Of a stretch of 41,579 nt of DNA, positions 8,896 through 18,729 are shown in pieces; within the stretch, counting starts at the first letter, position 1, and each line of letters begins with the position of its first letter. The translations under genes were made by a program, and so were the position numbers. Source of the DNA: a virus; IMG/VR virus record IMGVR_UViG_3300000236_000002, positions 1 to 41,579 of that record, one strand, 5' to 3'. Below the pieces are notes generated by a model. That model worked only from the letters and a program-made list of their open reading frames with translations, was not told the origin of the DNA and did no database searches.

Positions 8896-11800
8896 CATAT
8901 TAGGCGATGTAACGTTAGAAAAAAACGTTTTGCAAGCCGTTGAAATTCACGAAAACATTAAATCGACCTTTGAAGTTTGGAAACAAATGTCGAAAACGAA
9001 TCCTTTTGTCGATACCGAAAACACTAAAAACGCTTTAACCGAACAAACAAAACAATTAAAAGAAATTGAGCAGGCTATCAAAAAACAAATTATAGCTGAG
9101 CAAGCTCTCGAAAGAGTACAGAAAGAAGCCAACAAAGAGCTTTTAGAGAAAATAAAAATAGCCAAAGCAATTGAAAAAGCCCAAGAAGAAGCCAACAAAG
9201 CGCAAGACGATGCCAACAAATTGGCAAAAGAAAACGTGAGCGAGCTTCAAAAATTAGCCGCTGAAATAGAAGCGGTTAAGAAGGCAAATCAAGCTCTTAG
9301 TAAAGGAAATAAACAAACTTCGCAAGAGTTCATTGATAACAAAATGAAACTCAAAGAGCTAAATGAAGAATACCGAACTGCCGAAAAGTTAATTAATTTA
9401 AAAACTATAGCAGACAAAGAAGCCGAAGGTTCTAACCAAAAGTTAAAAGCTTCTGTTTCTCTATTAACTCACGAATACAATAAACTTTCCGATTCGGAAA
9501 GAGAAAACACCGAAAAAGGTAAGAAATTAACCCGCGAACTTGCCATGCAGGTTTATCAGTTAAAGAAAAACGAAGAAGCCGTTGGCGACCATAGGCGTTC
9601 GGTTGGCGACTATCAAAAAGCGTTAGGTAATGCTCAAACTCATTTGGCTTTTTTACTAAAAACCGAAAAAGATGTATCAAAAACAGTTGATAAAAACAGC
9701 GACGAATACAAACAACTTCGCCAAGAAATAAAACAAACCACCGACGAAGTACGCAAATACAATTCCGAAATAATTAAATCATCTGCCAAAGATGCAATTA
9801 GCTCAAAGGTAGGTTTTGACTTAGGCGGAATGGACGGAATTGCCGGAAAATTAGCTATTGGTGGGGCTGCCGTGGGGGCTGCCGTTGCGGCTGGTAAAGC
9901 CTTATACGATGCTTCGGTTGAAACAAACAAAATACAACAAAAGGTATTAAATCTTTTCGATTTACAAGGAGAAGCCCTAGATAATGTTACTGTTAAGGTT
10001 AAAACACTTTCAGAAGTATATGAAAAAGACTACGATGAAGTAATTAAAGCCGCCAATACAGTTTCTAAAGAATTTGGGATCTCGGCATCTGACGCTTTAA
10101 TCCATATTGAAGAAGGTTTTGCAAAAGGTTCTGATGCAAGCGGTGAGTTTTTGGATATGCTAAGAGAATATCCGGCACAATTTAAGGCTGCAGGGATTGA
10201 TGCGGATTTAATGTTTTCGATAATAAATAAATCCGCAACTGAAGGTATTTATTCCGATAAAGGGGCAGATGCTATCAAAGAAGGAATGTTAAGGCTTCGT
10301 GAAATGACTCCTGCCACCCAAGATGCATTGAAAGCAATAGGCTTTACGAGTGAAGAGGTACACGATGCTTTGAAAAATGGCACTTTAGCTACTTGGGACG
10401 GAATGAAAAAAGTGTCCTCAAAACTTTCAGAACTGAAAGAAAACAGCCCAAAAGTTGGGCAAGCTTTGGCAGATATATTCGGAGGTGCTGGTGAGGATGC
10501 TGGGTATGGTTTCATTACAATGCTCAAAGACGTAGATAAAAATCTTGATAATACAAAAGAAACTACAACAAAATTAACAAAATCCCAAATTGAATTAACA
10601 GAAGCATGGAATAGAGTAGTTATTAATGCGAGTTCTGATGGTGGTTATTTGAATACAGGATTAACAGCTATGCTAAGTATCGCATCTAAAACACTAGATG
10701 TTATATCTACAGGTAGTTTTATAGCTGCTGATCTTCTTGAAACTGCAAGAGAAGTAGAGGCAATAAACAAGCGAATTGCTAAGCAAAAAGGACAGGTTGA
10801 TAGAACTATAGAAGAAGAAAAGTCAAGCAAAGAAAATGCTTCTAATGTGAAAAATGAAGGTGGCGGTGGTTCTCAAGCAAATAAAGAAATAATAAAAGAA
10901 AATAAAGAAGTAACAGAATCAGAAAATAAAGAACAGGAAAAACGTCTTGCTAATCAAAAAGAGTTCTACAAAAAGCAACTTGACGCTGCAATTCTTTACG
11001 AAAGAATGCGCATTGAAAACATGGAAGAAGGTTTTGACAAAGAGAGAGATACTGAAAATTTAAGATACAAAGAAGCTTTAAGGTCTTACGATGAAAGATT
11101 TAAAGGCACTAAAGATTATTTCAAAATAGTAGAAGAAGAAACAGAAAAACACCTCAAAAATTTAGAAAATATTTATTCGGGTGTAAAATCGAATACCGGT
11201 TCTATGGGTATTGATACACCTACAAGTGCCTCTGAAGCTGCCGAAGTTGCAAAGAATATTAATTTAAAATTAAATGTACAAACTACAACTAATAGTCAAG
11301 AAGGTTTTGATTTGGCTGAATTATTAGGTGTAACCGACGACCAATTAAGCTTTGTAGAAGACCAACTCAGATACGCTTATAGTGCTGTTATGGACTTTAT
11401 GAGTAGCCTAGCCGATGCTCGAATAGCTGACTTAGAAGACCAGATTGCAATAACCGACGATAAAATAGAAAATACCGAGCGCGAGCTTGACAAAGAGCGC
11501 GAAGCTCGCGATAAGGGCTATGCCAACAACTTTGCACTACGTCAAAAAGAATTAGCCGACTTGCAAAAGCAAAAAGCTGAGGAAGAAAAAGAACTTGATA
11601 AAGCTCAAAAAGCAAAATCACGAATAGCCAAATTAGAAGCGATTGTTTCAGCCGCCGCCACTTCCTCAAATATAATTTTAACAGGCACCGAGCTTATGAA
11701 AGCTCATGCCGGAATACCATTTGTTGGCGTAGGTATAGCTGCCGGACTTATAGCTACTATGTTAGGCATGATTGCCAAACTTCGCGCATCGTCGCGCGGC

Positions 11801-12220
11801 TATTTTGATGGAATTGAATTTGTGCCACTCGGGAACAACCCAAAGGGTCGCGATACAATTCCCGCTAATTTGCACGAAGGCGAGCGCATTGTGCCAACTT
11901 CGATAAATGCAAAGCTAAAAGGTGTTAAAAATTCCGATTTGCCATTGATTTTGCGACAATCGGAACTTTGGCGGTTGCGACAAAATGTGAGCTACAATTT
12001 TGGGCAGCACGAACTAAATGCGCACAATAATTCATTTCCGTTTGAATATGAATATTTGCGAAAACAAAACGAATTATTAGCTCAAAACAATAAGCAACTT
12101 CAAAAACTTGTTGCCAACTCTCGAAATAGAACCGAAAGAGTATCAACGCCTATCGGTTATGTCGAATTTACGTATGCCGATGGCGTATTAACAGAGAAAA
12201 AGGAGGTTACGGTAAAATGA
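8873..12220 (+). CDS. Tail tape measure protein
   Basis: This 1115-residue protein sets tail length. Residues 1-300 are heptad-like coiled coil rich in Lys/Glu/Gln. About 330-590 is a PhageMin_Tail/TP901 region (DEVIKAANTVSKEFGISASD ... GQALADIFGGAGEDAG). A second coiled coil follows, then hydrophobic stretches near residues 945-990 (IPFVGVGIAAGLIATMLGMI) and the common carboxyl module GRDTIPANLHEGERIVP. I chose the ATG at 8873; the longer open frame upstream has only a TTG. By the usual 1.5 Angstrom per residue, the tail would be about 165 nm. Absence of sheath genes points to a siphovirus. A perfect 9-base inverted repeat (11480-11488 with 11502-11510) lies inside the gene. Confidence 0.92.
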   Translation: MPNDIRINILGDVTLEKNVLQAVEIHENIKSTFEVWKQMSKTNPFVDTENTKNALTEQTKQLKEIEQAIKKQIIAEQALERVQKEANKELLEKIKIAKAIEKAQEEANKAQDDANKLAKENVSELQKLAAEIEAVKKANQALSKGNKQTSQEFIDNKMKLKELNEEYRTAEKLINLKTIADKEAEGSNQKLKASVSLLTHEYNKLSDSERENTEKGKKLTRELAMQVYQLKKNEEAVGDHRRSVGDYQKALGNAQTHLAFLLKTEKDVSKTVDKNSDEYKQLRQEIKQTTDEVRKYNSEIIKSSAKDAISSKVGFDLGGMDGIAGKLAIGGAAVGAAVAAGKALYDASVETNKIQQKVLNLFDLQGEALDNVTVKVKTLSEVYEKDYDEVIKAANTVSKEFGISASDALIHIEEGFAKGSDASGEFLDMLREYPAQFKAAGIDADLMFSIINKSATEGIYSDKGADAIKEGMLRLREMTPATQDALKAIGFTSEEVHDALKNGTLATWDGMKKVSSKLSELKENSPKVGQALADIFGGAGEDAGYGFITMLKDVDKNLDNTKETTTKLTKSQIELTEAWNRVVINASSDGGYLNTGLTAMLSIASKTLDVISTGSFIAADLLETAREVEAINKRIAKQKGQVDRTIEEEKSSKENASNVKNEGGGGSQANKEIIKENKEVTESENKEQEKRLANQKEFYKKQLDAAILYERMRIENMEEGFDKERDTENLRYKEALRSYDERFKGTKDYFKIVEEETEKHLKNLENIYSGVKSNTGSMGIDTPTSASEAAEVAKNINLKLNVQTTTNSQEGFDLAELLGVTDDQLSFVEDQLRYAYSAVMDFMSSLADARIADLEDQIAITDDKIENTERELDKEREARDKGYANNFALRQKELADLQKQKAEEEKELDKAQKAKSRIAKLEAIVSAAATSSNIILTGTELMKAHAGIPFVGVGIAAGLIATMLGMIAKLRASSRGYFDGIEFVPLGNNPKGRDTIPANLHEGERIVPTSINAKLKGVKNSDLPLILRQSELWRLRQNVSYNFGQHELNAHNNSFPFEYEYLRKQNELLAQNNKQLQKLVANSRNRTERVSTPIGYVEFTYADGVLTEKKEVTVK

Positions 12221-13869
12221 TAGAATTCTTCATTACATACAACGCCGCAACGCGACAGGTATATCCTTTGTTTTCAGACCTTGCTATTGAATATAGCACC
12301 GCAAAAAGCTATTTGCTTTCAGAAAAGCAACTAGCCAATACCCTTACGTTTACCAACGAAGTAGGCGACTACGATTATTTGATGAATATTATAAAAACAA
12401 ATCAAGTTACAATTTTCATCAAAAAAGACAATGTCGAAGTATTTCGCAGCACATTTTCAATTCTTAGTTGTAACGTAAATGAGGTAGCACAAACCATCGA
12501 AGCTAAAATTGATGTAATAGGGTCTGTACCTAGCTTTGAAAAATCGAGTATTATTCAATACAATATACTCAAAACTACACCAAAGCACGTCATGAAAATT
12601 AAGGAAAAAACAGAAATGTTTTTTGAACTTGCCTTGTTTAATCTAGGCATAGAACCAGACGTTGCTGAAGAATTGGAAATTGTAATTACTTACGATATAG
12701 CACCCGGTACGCAAGTTTGGATACTTGCCGTTGAACTTTCGGCAGTCAATATTGGTGCTTATTGGCAATGGTCTAATCATTTCGATTGCTACTATAGGTC
12801 GTGGACTAATAACAATGAAAGACTTGCAAATTATATAGTAAAATATAGTACTCAAATAGTCGATGGCGACCATGTTTTGATTGGTAACATGAGCGGTTTT
12901 TATTTCTATTACCAACTTAGTGAACTTGTTTTAGAAGAAACCGAAACACTTTTCGACAATCAAATCATGCTCAAAGATGTTTTGCAGTTTTTATTCAATA
13001 AATTCAGCGCATTACCTTTGGTTTCAAGCCTATTTTTCAACCACAATAACGAAAACGGAGTAGCAATAGGCAATTATATAGACCAAACCACCGATTTAAG
13101 TAAGCTTTCTATTAGTCAAATTACTGATATAAAACGGTATTATGCCTATTCAAATGCTTTTATTATGAACATTTCGCTCAAAGAACTGTTAGACGATTTG
13201 AATGGTATGTTTGGAGAGTTGAAAGTGTTTATCGACAAAAATAATGTACTACGAATAGAGCATATAGCCTATTTCAGTACCCAAAGTATAGATTTAACCA
13301 ATATTGAATTTCTGAACGAATTCAAAAATTGGAATGTCGATAATAACACGAAACAATTTAGAGAAAATTACACATTTGTAGCCTACCAACGCCAAGAAAA
13401 CAAGGCTATAGTAGAAAATACCAGTTATTTTAATTTAACCGAAATAAAAGAATTTTCAACTAAATTTCTAGTGTCAGATATTCCCGGTGTTATATCGGAA
13501 ACAGATATATTTTCAGATGATTTGATTACTATAGGCTTACTAAATGCCAATAATGAGTTAATAAAAAGCGGTGGAACATTCAATTCGTATTTAGATTTTC
13601 CTAATCTAATTACTAAATATCACAAATACAACCGAATTACACCAATTTTCAAGGTAAACGGTGTAAATGTAACCAGTTCAACGCTCAAAAAGATAAAAAA
13701 ACAAGAACAAATAGAAGTTCCATTTTCTTTACTGAATGTAAGCTTGTTGGACTTCAACCCTTCCTATTACCGTTTCAAAACGCAATTAGGCGATAACGGA
13801 GAGGTTGAAACCGCTACATACAATTTAATTTCAGATACTTTAACATTAAAATTAAAATACGAATTATGA
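12217..13869 (+). CDS. Putative distal tail / tail-hub protein
   Basis: This 550-residue protein immediately follows the tape measure (4-base ATGA overlap), the position of distal-tail and hub proteins. The N-terminal 130 residues are beta-rich (NQVTIFIKKDNVEVFRSTFS then AQTIEAKIDVIGSVPSFE), as in Dit/hub adaptor domains; the middle is aromatic and Asn-rich. A central helix ELLDDLNGMFGELKVFIDKN and IEHIAYFSTQ could belong to a gp27-like fold. No enzyme motif was seen. The role is inferred from order and composition. Confidence 0.6.
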   Translation: MIEFFITYNAATRQVYPLFSDLAIEYSTAKSYLLSEKQLANTLTFTNEVGDYDYLMNIIKTNQVTIFIKKDNVEVFRSTFSILSCNVNEVAQTIEAKIDVIGSVPSFEKSSIIQYNILKTTPKHVMKIKEKTEMFFELALFNLGIEPDVAEELEIVITYDIAPGTQVWILAVELSAVNIGAYWQWSNHFDCYYRSWTNNNERLANYIVKYSTQIVDGDHVLIGNMSGFYFYYQLSELVLEETETLFDNQIMLKDVLQFLFNKFSALPLVSSLFFNHNNENGVAIGNYIDQTTDLSKLSISQITDIKRYYAYSNAFIMNISLKELLDDLNGMFGELKVFIDKNNVLRIEHIAYFSTQSIDLTNIEFLNEFKNWNVDNNTKQFRENYTFVAYQRQENKAIVENTSYFNLTEIKEFSTKFLVSDIPGVISETDIFSDDLITIGLLNANNELIKSGGTFNSYLDFPNLITKYHKYNRITPIFKVNGVNVTSSTLKKIKKQEQIEVPFSLLNVSLLDFNPSYYRFKTQLGDNGEVETATYNLISDTLTLKLKYEL

Positions 13870-15878
13870 TAAGAAACACAATAACCCACATAATCATACC
13901 ATTTTACGATTCTATTACTAAGCAAAATTATAGAAAAGTAAAAAGCCAAACCTTGCCTTTTCCTATTTTTTGCAAAAGTCCGGTTTTTCAAATAGCACTC
14001 GATTTAAACGAAGCGGTTAGTACTATACAATTTGTTAATCTAGCAAGTTTAAAAACAATAAATATCAATCCTGATTTATTTATAGATAGATATTTGACTG
14101 CAGAAAATGTTATCCTTATTAGTAAGGAGAACATTAATTTAAACCTGAATGCTGCTGGTTTTTACTATGTAATTATAAACGACCGAGGTACGAACTATTA
14201 TTCAGAAGTTTTTGAGATAGTAAACGATACTGCTGGACTATTCAAAATTACATTTTCAGATAGTTCCGACATCGAAAATAGGCTTTATCAAACTTACTTT
14301 AAAGAAACAGTAAGCTTTAGAGGGAATATAAAAAATACAAAACCATTTTTTGAATCGAAAAGTGTTAAAAGGTCCGGCGAAGAGTATTTCACAGAGCGCG
14401 TGTATTATGACCAATTTGAAATGAAATTCAATTCATACCTTAACACCGCGCTTGCTATTCAACGAATTAATTTATTTGACAATATAGAAATTACAACGCC
14501 GCGCGGAGAAGTTTTCACGCTCAAGAAGTGTACGCCTACTATTTCGGAACTGAACGAAACAGGTATTTTTAACATTACTATTCTATTCAAAACGAATAGA
14601 ATATTCAAAAACACGCTACAAACAAATTTAAACGCATCGCTTTACATAAAAGGCTTAAGTGCCGATGCCGTAAGTTCAAACTACATTTATACCGATACTA
14701 GCGGTTATAAATACACAATGTTTTACCGAACTGTAGTTAATCCTGTTACGAATAACATAATTCGAGTATTCAAACTTTCGTATTCACATACCGAATTATT
14801 GCAATTTTTCTACATCGAAATTTCACGCGACAGAGGTGTAACTTACAAAAGCATCGATGGAACAGCACCTTACAATAAGGTACAAGTTGGGCAGTGGATT
14901 AACAACCCAACACCAGTTTATACTAAAACTGGACGATTGATTGTGTTTTTTCAGTGGGCACCGACCTCAAGCGCAACACGCGAAAAAGCCTGCTGGATTT
15001 ATTCCGACGACGATGGAACTACATGGTCGGCAGTACAATATTACACCGACCCGCCAGTAGCTAACAAGTTGTACAATAGCTATTTTTATAGTAACTATTT
15101 CTTTTATGCAAACAACGGAGATATTCTAGTTCCTTACAATTTGCGTGTGGTTACGTTTGGTAGAAATAACTGTAGATTAGCACGTTCTACCGATAACGGA
15201 GCTACATTTACCGATACTGGTATTGTGTTTTTCGCAAACCCAACAGGCACAATCATGGAGCCGGGCGAGTTTGAGGTTGTTCAAGATGGTTCTCATGTGT
15301 TTATGATTGCACGTGCCGGGCAAGGTAACAACCCGGGCGGACATAGTGTACCAATTATGTTCTATTCGAGCGATTATGGTTCTACGTGGAGTAGTACCGG
15401 AAACCCACACACCGTTGAAAGTCTTTGGGCAAAAGATAACAAGTGCGGTTTTCTATATTTAGAAGGTGCGAATGTAAGTTTAGGCATTATTGGTGCTACT
15501 TACAATGAATGTTTGCCTTCGATAAACATTGTAACAATCGACAATGTAAAATGGCTTGTTATTTTCTATTGGTTAAGGCTAACACCAGCGGGTCAGCAAA
15601 CCGTTCAGAAATGGACTGTAGTTAAAGCAAGCGACTATGTAGCGAATGGTGTAAATGCTATAAAAAACATTTCGCAAACGCTTTTTGATGGTTACAACCA
15701 CACAGGAAGCAATAAAAACGGTGGAAATGGTTGTGCTGATAATTTTGGCAGCGACTTAGTTTTTTCGAGTTATGCTCAAGAAAGTACAACCAGCGCAGGC
15801 GGTACAACCCGATTGTATAATATTGTTATACGCAAAGCGCAAATTCAACAATTAATTGACGCTTACAACGCAGCTTAA
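13866..15878 (+). CDS. Tail protein with C-terminal sialidase-type (Asp-box) beta-propeller
   Basis: This 670-residue protein appears to have two parts. Residues 1-250 are beta-rich and look like a baseplate or adaptor domain. Residues 255-660 carry four Asp boxes (S-x-D-x-G-x-T-W/F): SRDRGVTY at 320, SDDDGTTW at 380, STDNGATF at 441 and SSDYGSTW at 501, spaced almost exactly 60 residues apart. That periodicity is the blade repeat of the sialidase/BNR six-bladed propeller, so the tail tip may bind or cleave a host surface glycan. A clear arginine triad and Tyr/Glu pair could not be assigned by eye, so a non-catalytic glycan-binding role is possible. It overlaps the hub gene by 4 bases. Confidence 0.75.
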   Translation: MIRNTITHIIIPFYDSITKQNYRKVKSQTLPFPIFCKSPVFQIALDLNEAVSTIQFVNLASLKTININPDLFIDRYLTAENVILISKENINLNLNAAGFYYVIINDRGTNYYSEVFEIVNDTAGLFKITFSDSSDIENRLYQTYFKETVSFRGNIKNTKPFFESKSVKRSGEEYFTERVYYDQFEMKFNSYLNTALAIQRINLFDNIEITTPRGEVFTLKKCTPTISELNETGIFNITILFKTNRIFKNTLQTNLNASLYIKGLSADAVSSNYIYTDTSGYKYTMFYRTVVNPVTNNIIRVFKLSYSHTELLQFFYIEISRDRGVTYKSIDGTAPYNKVQVGQWINNPTPVYTKTGRLIVFFQWAPTSSATREKACWIYSDDDGTTWSAVQYYTDPPVANKLYNSYFYSNYFFYANNGDILVPYNLRVVTFGRNNCRLARSTDNGATFTDTGIVFFANPTGTIMEPGEFEVVQDGSHVFMIARAGQGNNPGGHSVPIMFYSSDYGSTWSSTGNPHTVESLWAKDNKCGFLYLEGANVSLGIIGATYNECLPSINIVTIDNVKWLVIFYWLRLTPAGQQTVQKWTVVKASDYVANGVNAIKNISQTLFDGYNHTGSNKNGGNGCADNFGSDLVFSSYAQESTTSAGGTTRLYNIVIRKAQIQQLIDAYNAA

Positions 15879-15879
15879 T

Positions 15880-16623
15880 ATGAAAACAGTAGCAACGCAA
15901 CACAATAAAGTTTTTGCAGATGCAATTATCGAACAGTTGAGATTTATGCTTATGCTAAATCTCGACTGGTTAGAATTTGCATTTCCGGCTGCAAAAAAAG
16001 CAAAAAGCGAAAAAAAAACACTTCCGGCAGTATATAATCAAGATGGTACGTTGCAATTTATAACACCAACTTCGATTGTAAAATCATTGTGTTTTTTCGA
16101 GAAAAAGAATTATTCAATTTCGCACACCGATGACAATAATCAGTATGATTTAAGTGCTACATTTTGGGTGCAACTCGACAAATTAAGAGAAGCCGATGTA
16201 ACCGATTTTTCCGACGAATTGATTTATCAAGTCAGCGAAGTATTAATAAATAATCGGGCATCAAATATTACTGTTCAAGCGGATAGTGCTGTTTTGAATG
16301 AATTTGATTTTGAGGATTCACTTTTGATGTATCCTTACGCAGCATTTAAGGTTAATTTCCGAATGTTTGGCTTTAAAAACAAAACCAATTCAACGGTTAA
16401 TACTTTAGTAAGTAATAATTTAGCAAAAGCCTACTTGCAAAAAGCAAGTTTTGAAGCCGAAGAAAACCAATCGGAATTTGTTTGCACCTTTTTACTTACT
16501 AATAATTGTGTCGTGTTCGTTGATGGCACTCAATTAGAAAGCTTTTTTTATACAATCAATAAAAATGTTTTAACTCTTACAAATCCTTTATTTCAATATC
16601 AAAAATTAACAATAATCAATTAA
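15880..16623 (+). CDS. Hypothetical tail protein
   Basis: This 247-residue protein starts at the ATG at 15880, directly after the sialidase-like gene (TAATATG). A Lys/Glu-rich loop near residues 43-55 is followed by mixed beta sequence (YDLSATFWVQLDKLREADV) and a Phe/Asn-rich C-terminus (NNCVVFVDGTQLESFFYTIN). No family was recognised. Its place between tip and fibre genes suggests a baseplate or fibre-anchor part. Confidence 0.6.
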   Translation: MKTVATQHNKVFADAIIEQLRFMLMLNLDWLEFAFPAAKKAKSEKKTLPAVYNQDGTLQFITPTSIVKSLCFFEKKNYSISHTDDNNQYDLSATFWVQLDKLREADVTDFSDELIYQVSEVLINNRASNITVQADSAVLNEFDFEDSLLMYPYAAFKVNFRMFGFKNKTNSTVNTLVSNNLAKAYLQKASFEAEENQSEFVCTFLLTNNCVVFVDGTQLESFFYTINKNVLTLTNPLFQYQKLTIIN

Positions 16624-16628
16624 AAAAT

Positions 16629-17915
16629 ATGAAAAAAACTATTATTTTTTTAGCTTTTATGCTGTTTTCAGTACTCATATTTGCCCAAAATGTGCGGCTA
16701 ATAGGCATGAATAATGAAAATGCAGTGTTCGGTACAACGTATGCGATTAATACGCTTGTTTTGGACTATGCTACCAACCGTTTATTCAAATTAACGGCTA
16801 GTGCAACGGCTACTCAAACGCTTGCGAATGCTAGCAAAACGCTTGTTATAGCCAACGTCGAAAATTTAGACCTAACGCAAATCAAAACGCTGATTGCTGA
16901 TACTGCTACATCGGTACGAAATTGGGTTTTATCTAAAAATTACTTAACTTCTTTTACCGAAACAGACCCAATTTTCAACGCGCAAAAGTCGAATTATGCG
17001 CTGCAAAGTTGGGTTACAAGCCAGAATTATATAAGCAATGAATTTGACCCGTTTTTTGCAGCTTCGGCAGCTTATTCTATTTCAACTACCGACAAAGCAA
17101 ACTGGAACACCGCTTACCGTTGGGGCAACCATGGTTCTGCCGGATATTTAACAAATTTTACCGAAACAGACCCTTTTTGGAGTACTGACAAACCGAATTA
17201 TGCGCTACAAAGTTGGGTAACTTCGCAAAACTATTTAACTTCTTTTAGTGAAACAGACCCGATTTGGTTGTCTGAAAAATCGAATTACATTACTTTCGAT
17301 GATATTGGTGCAATAAGTCTAACAGAAACCGACCCTGTTTGGAATAGCCAAAAAGCTTCTTATGCTACTCAAACATGGACTAATTCGCAAGGCTTTTTGA
17401 AAACAGAAACCGACCCTGTTTGGAATAGCCAAAAAGCGAGCTATGCAACTATTCAAGCCTTGCATGATACAGCAAGTATTTTACGAGATGACTTTAATAA
17501 ATTCGTTATTGTAGATAATTCAGGGTTGTGGGTTTCTACTGGTAATGAGGTTATTTTGAGTACTACAAATAATATTGTAACAGTTAAAAACAACAAAACC
17601 TACAATTTTGTAAAGACTTCAAACAGCGTTAATTATACGTATATAGATAGCATTGAAATAACAAACCTTACCGATGTCGAAATAGCAGCAACCGCAAAAG
17701 GCACAAACACAATAGGCACGTTCAAACATACTGTAGCTTATAATAACGTTGCCGGAACGCTTAATAGAGTTGGTATAAATAGCAGCGAAATAAAATGCGA
17801 TACTTACCCTACTACGCATTTTGCCTACGATGTGCGTGCCAACTGGTTGCGTTTTAAAGTGAAAAGTAACGAATTAGTTACGTGGAAATTTAAGGTAGAA
17901 ATAAATTATAACTAA
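16629..17915 (+). CDS. Repeat-built tail fibre-like protein with signal peptide
   Basis: This 428-residue protein begins with a clear Sec signal peptide: KK, hydrophobic core IIFLAFMLFSVLI, and cleavage after FA in FAQNV. Residues 100-290 consist of repeated modules: (F/L)TETDPxFNxQKSNYALQSWV, AYRWGNHGSAGYL and TETDPVWNSQKASYAT, with five copies of ETDP. These modules are common in trimeric fibre stalks of Bacteroidota prophages. The C-terminus is a beta-rich head. A signal peptide on a tail fibre is odd, since virions assemble in the cytoplasm; the protein might instead be an exported adhesin or surface-displayed fibre. It is followed with a 1-base overlap by another signal-peptide gene. Confidence 0.75.
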   Translation: MKKTIIFLAFMLFSVLIFAQNVRLIGMNNENAVFGTTYAINTLVLDYATNRLFKLTASATATQTLANASKTLVIANVENLDLTQIKTLIADTATSVRNWVLSKNYLTSFTETDPIFNAQKSNYALQSWVTSQNYISNEFDPFFAASAAYSISTTDKANWNTAYRWGNHGSAGYLTNFTETDPFWSTDKPNYALQSWVTSQNYLTSFSETDPIWLSEKSNYITFDDIGAISLTETDPVWNSQKASYATQTWTNSQGFLKTETDPVWNSQKASYATIQALHDTASILRDDFNKFVIVDNSGLWVSTGNEVILSTTNNIVTVKNNKTYNFVKTSNSVNYTYIDSIEITNLTDVEIAATAKGTNTIGTFKHTVAYNNVAGTLNRVGINSSEIKCDTYPTTHFAYDVRANWLRFKVKSNELVTWKFKVEINYN

Positions 17916-18436
17916 TGAAATATATAATTGTTTTTTTATTGTTATCAGATATAACGTTTGCGCAAAATAAATACGCTCTTATTTTGTGCGATAAAAGCGA
18001 TGCCGATTTCAAGCAAGAAACCGCATTTATTAAAGCGATTTTCAGAAACAACGATTATAAAATATTAAAAACAAATGATTTAAGTAAATTAGTAAAGCAA
18101 ACAACTAAAATTAATGATACCGATTCGGTTGTTTTTATCTATACCGGGCACGGCAAGGAAAATATTATATCAAAATTGCCTGACCTTTACGTTTTCGGGA
18201 AAGAATTAAACAGTTTATTTTTTATTGAATTGCTTTGTATGCAAACAAATAACGTTAAATTTTTCGTTCATGCGTGCAACAAGGCAAAAGAGAAAAATAA
18301 ACGTAAATACGCAGGCATTGCAGCCAAAAAAGGTTTTGAGGTAGAAAAAGAAAATAAAGACCTATTTTATTTTATTTTCAATTTGAATACAAAACCAACT
18401 ATGCAAAGAGATTTTTTTGAATATTACAATAATTAA
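17915..18436 (+). CDS. Secreted caspase-fold (clan CD) cysteine protease-like protein
   Basis: This 173-residue protein has a signal peptide (core IIVFLLLSDIT, predicted cut after FA in FAQNK) and a mature domain laid out like clan CD peptidases. A first strand YALILCDKS (20-28) is followed by a helix with FIKAIF and a second strand near YKIL. SVVFIYTGHGKEN holds the candidate catalytic histidine (H79), and VKFFVHACNKAKE the candidate cysteine (C121). The GHG and (H/D)-A-C motifs at the ends of successive strands are the caspase/metacaspase/gingipain signature. It lies in the late operon right after the fibre, before two membrane proteins, so timing suggests lysis or particle-associated function. 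No other phage role is known to me; an inactive caspase-like fold is possible. Confidence 0.6.
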   Translation: MKYIIVFLLLSDITFAQNKYALILCDKSDADFKQETAFIKAIFRNNDYKILKTNDLSKLVKQTTKINDTDSVVFIYTGHGKENIISKLPDLYVFGKELNSLFFIELLCMQTNNVKFFVHACNKAKEKNKRKYAGIAAKKGFEVEKENKDLFYFIFNLNTKPTMQRDFFEYYNN

Positions 18437-18447
18437 ATTTTTGAACC

Positions 18448-18723
18448 ATGATTTTTTTTAATTTTTTAGCAGGTTTTCTGCAAGAACATGACGGCAAAAG
18501 CAGCCAAAAAAGAGTAATTATATTTATAGCCATGCTACTAATAGCATTTATAACGTATGCAAATGTAATGCTCAATAAACAAGTAGATTATATGTTATTA
18601 GCTAGTCTAATGACTATTGTGCTTTTCGGAATAGGTGTAATAACCCGAATTTCGGAAAAAACACTAAACAATATACTCGAAAAAGGCAAAGAAAAATCTA
18701 CGCCCAAAGAAGAAGTAGTGTAA
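18448..18723 (+). CDS. Small two-helix membrane protein, holin candidate
   Basis: This 91-residue protein has two predicted transmembrane helices, about residues 23-42 (RVIIFIAMLLIAFITYANV) and 49-67 (MLLASLMTIVLFGIGVI), and a charged Lys/Glu C-terminal tail. Size, charge and place at the end of the late operon fit a class II-type holin, but no holin family motif is clear. A terminator hairpin follows at 18730. The absence of a recognisable endolysin nearby weakens the lysis call. Confidence 0.55.
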   Translation: MIFFNFLAGFLQEHDGKSSQKRVIIFIAMLLIAFITYANVMLNKQVDYMLLASLMTIVLFGIGVITRISEKTLNNILEKGKEKSTPKEEVV

Positions 18724-18729
18724 CACAAA

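Noticed and set aside
11480-11510. 9-bp perfect inverted repeat as a terminator
   Set aside because: It lies inside the tape-measure coding region with no T-run; codon repetition in a coiled coil explains it.
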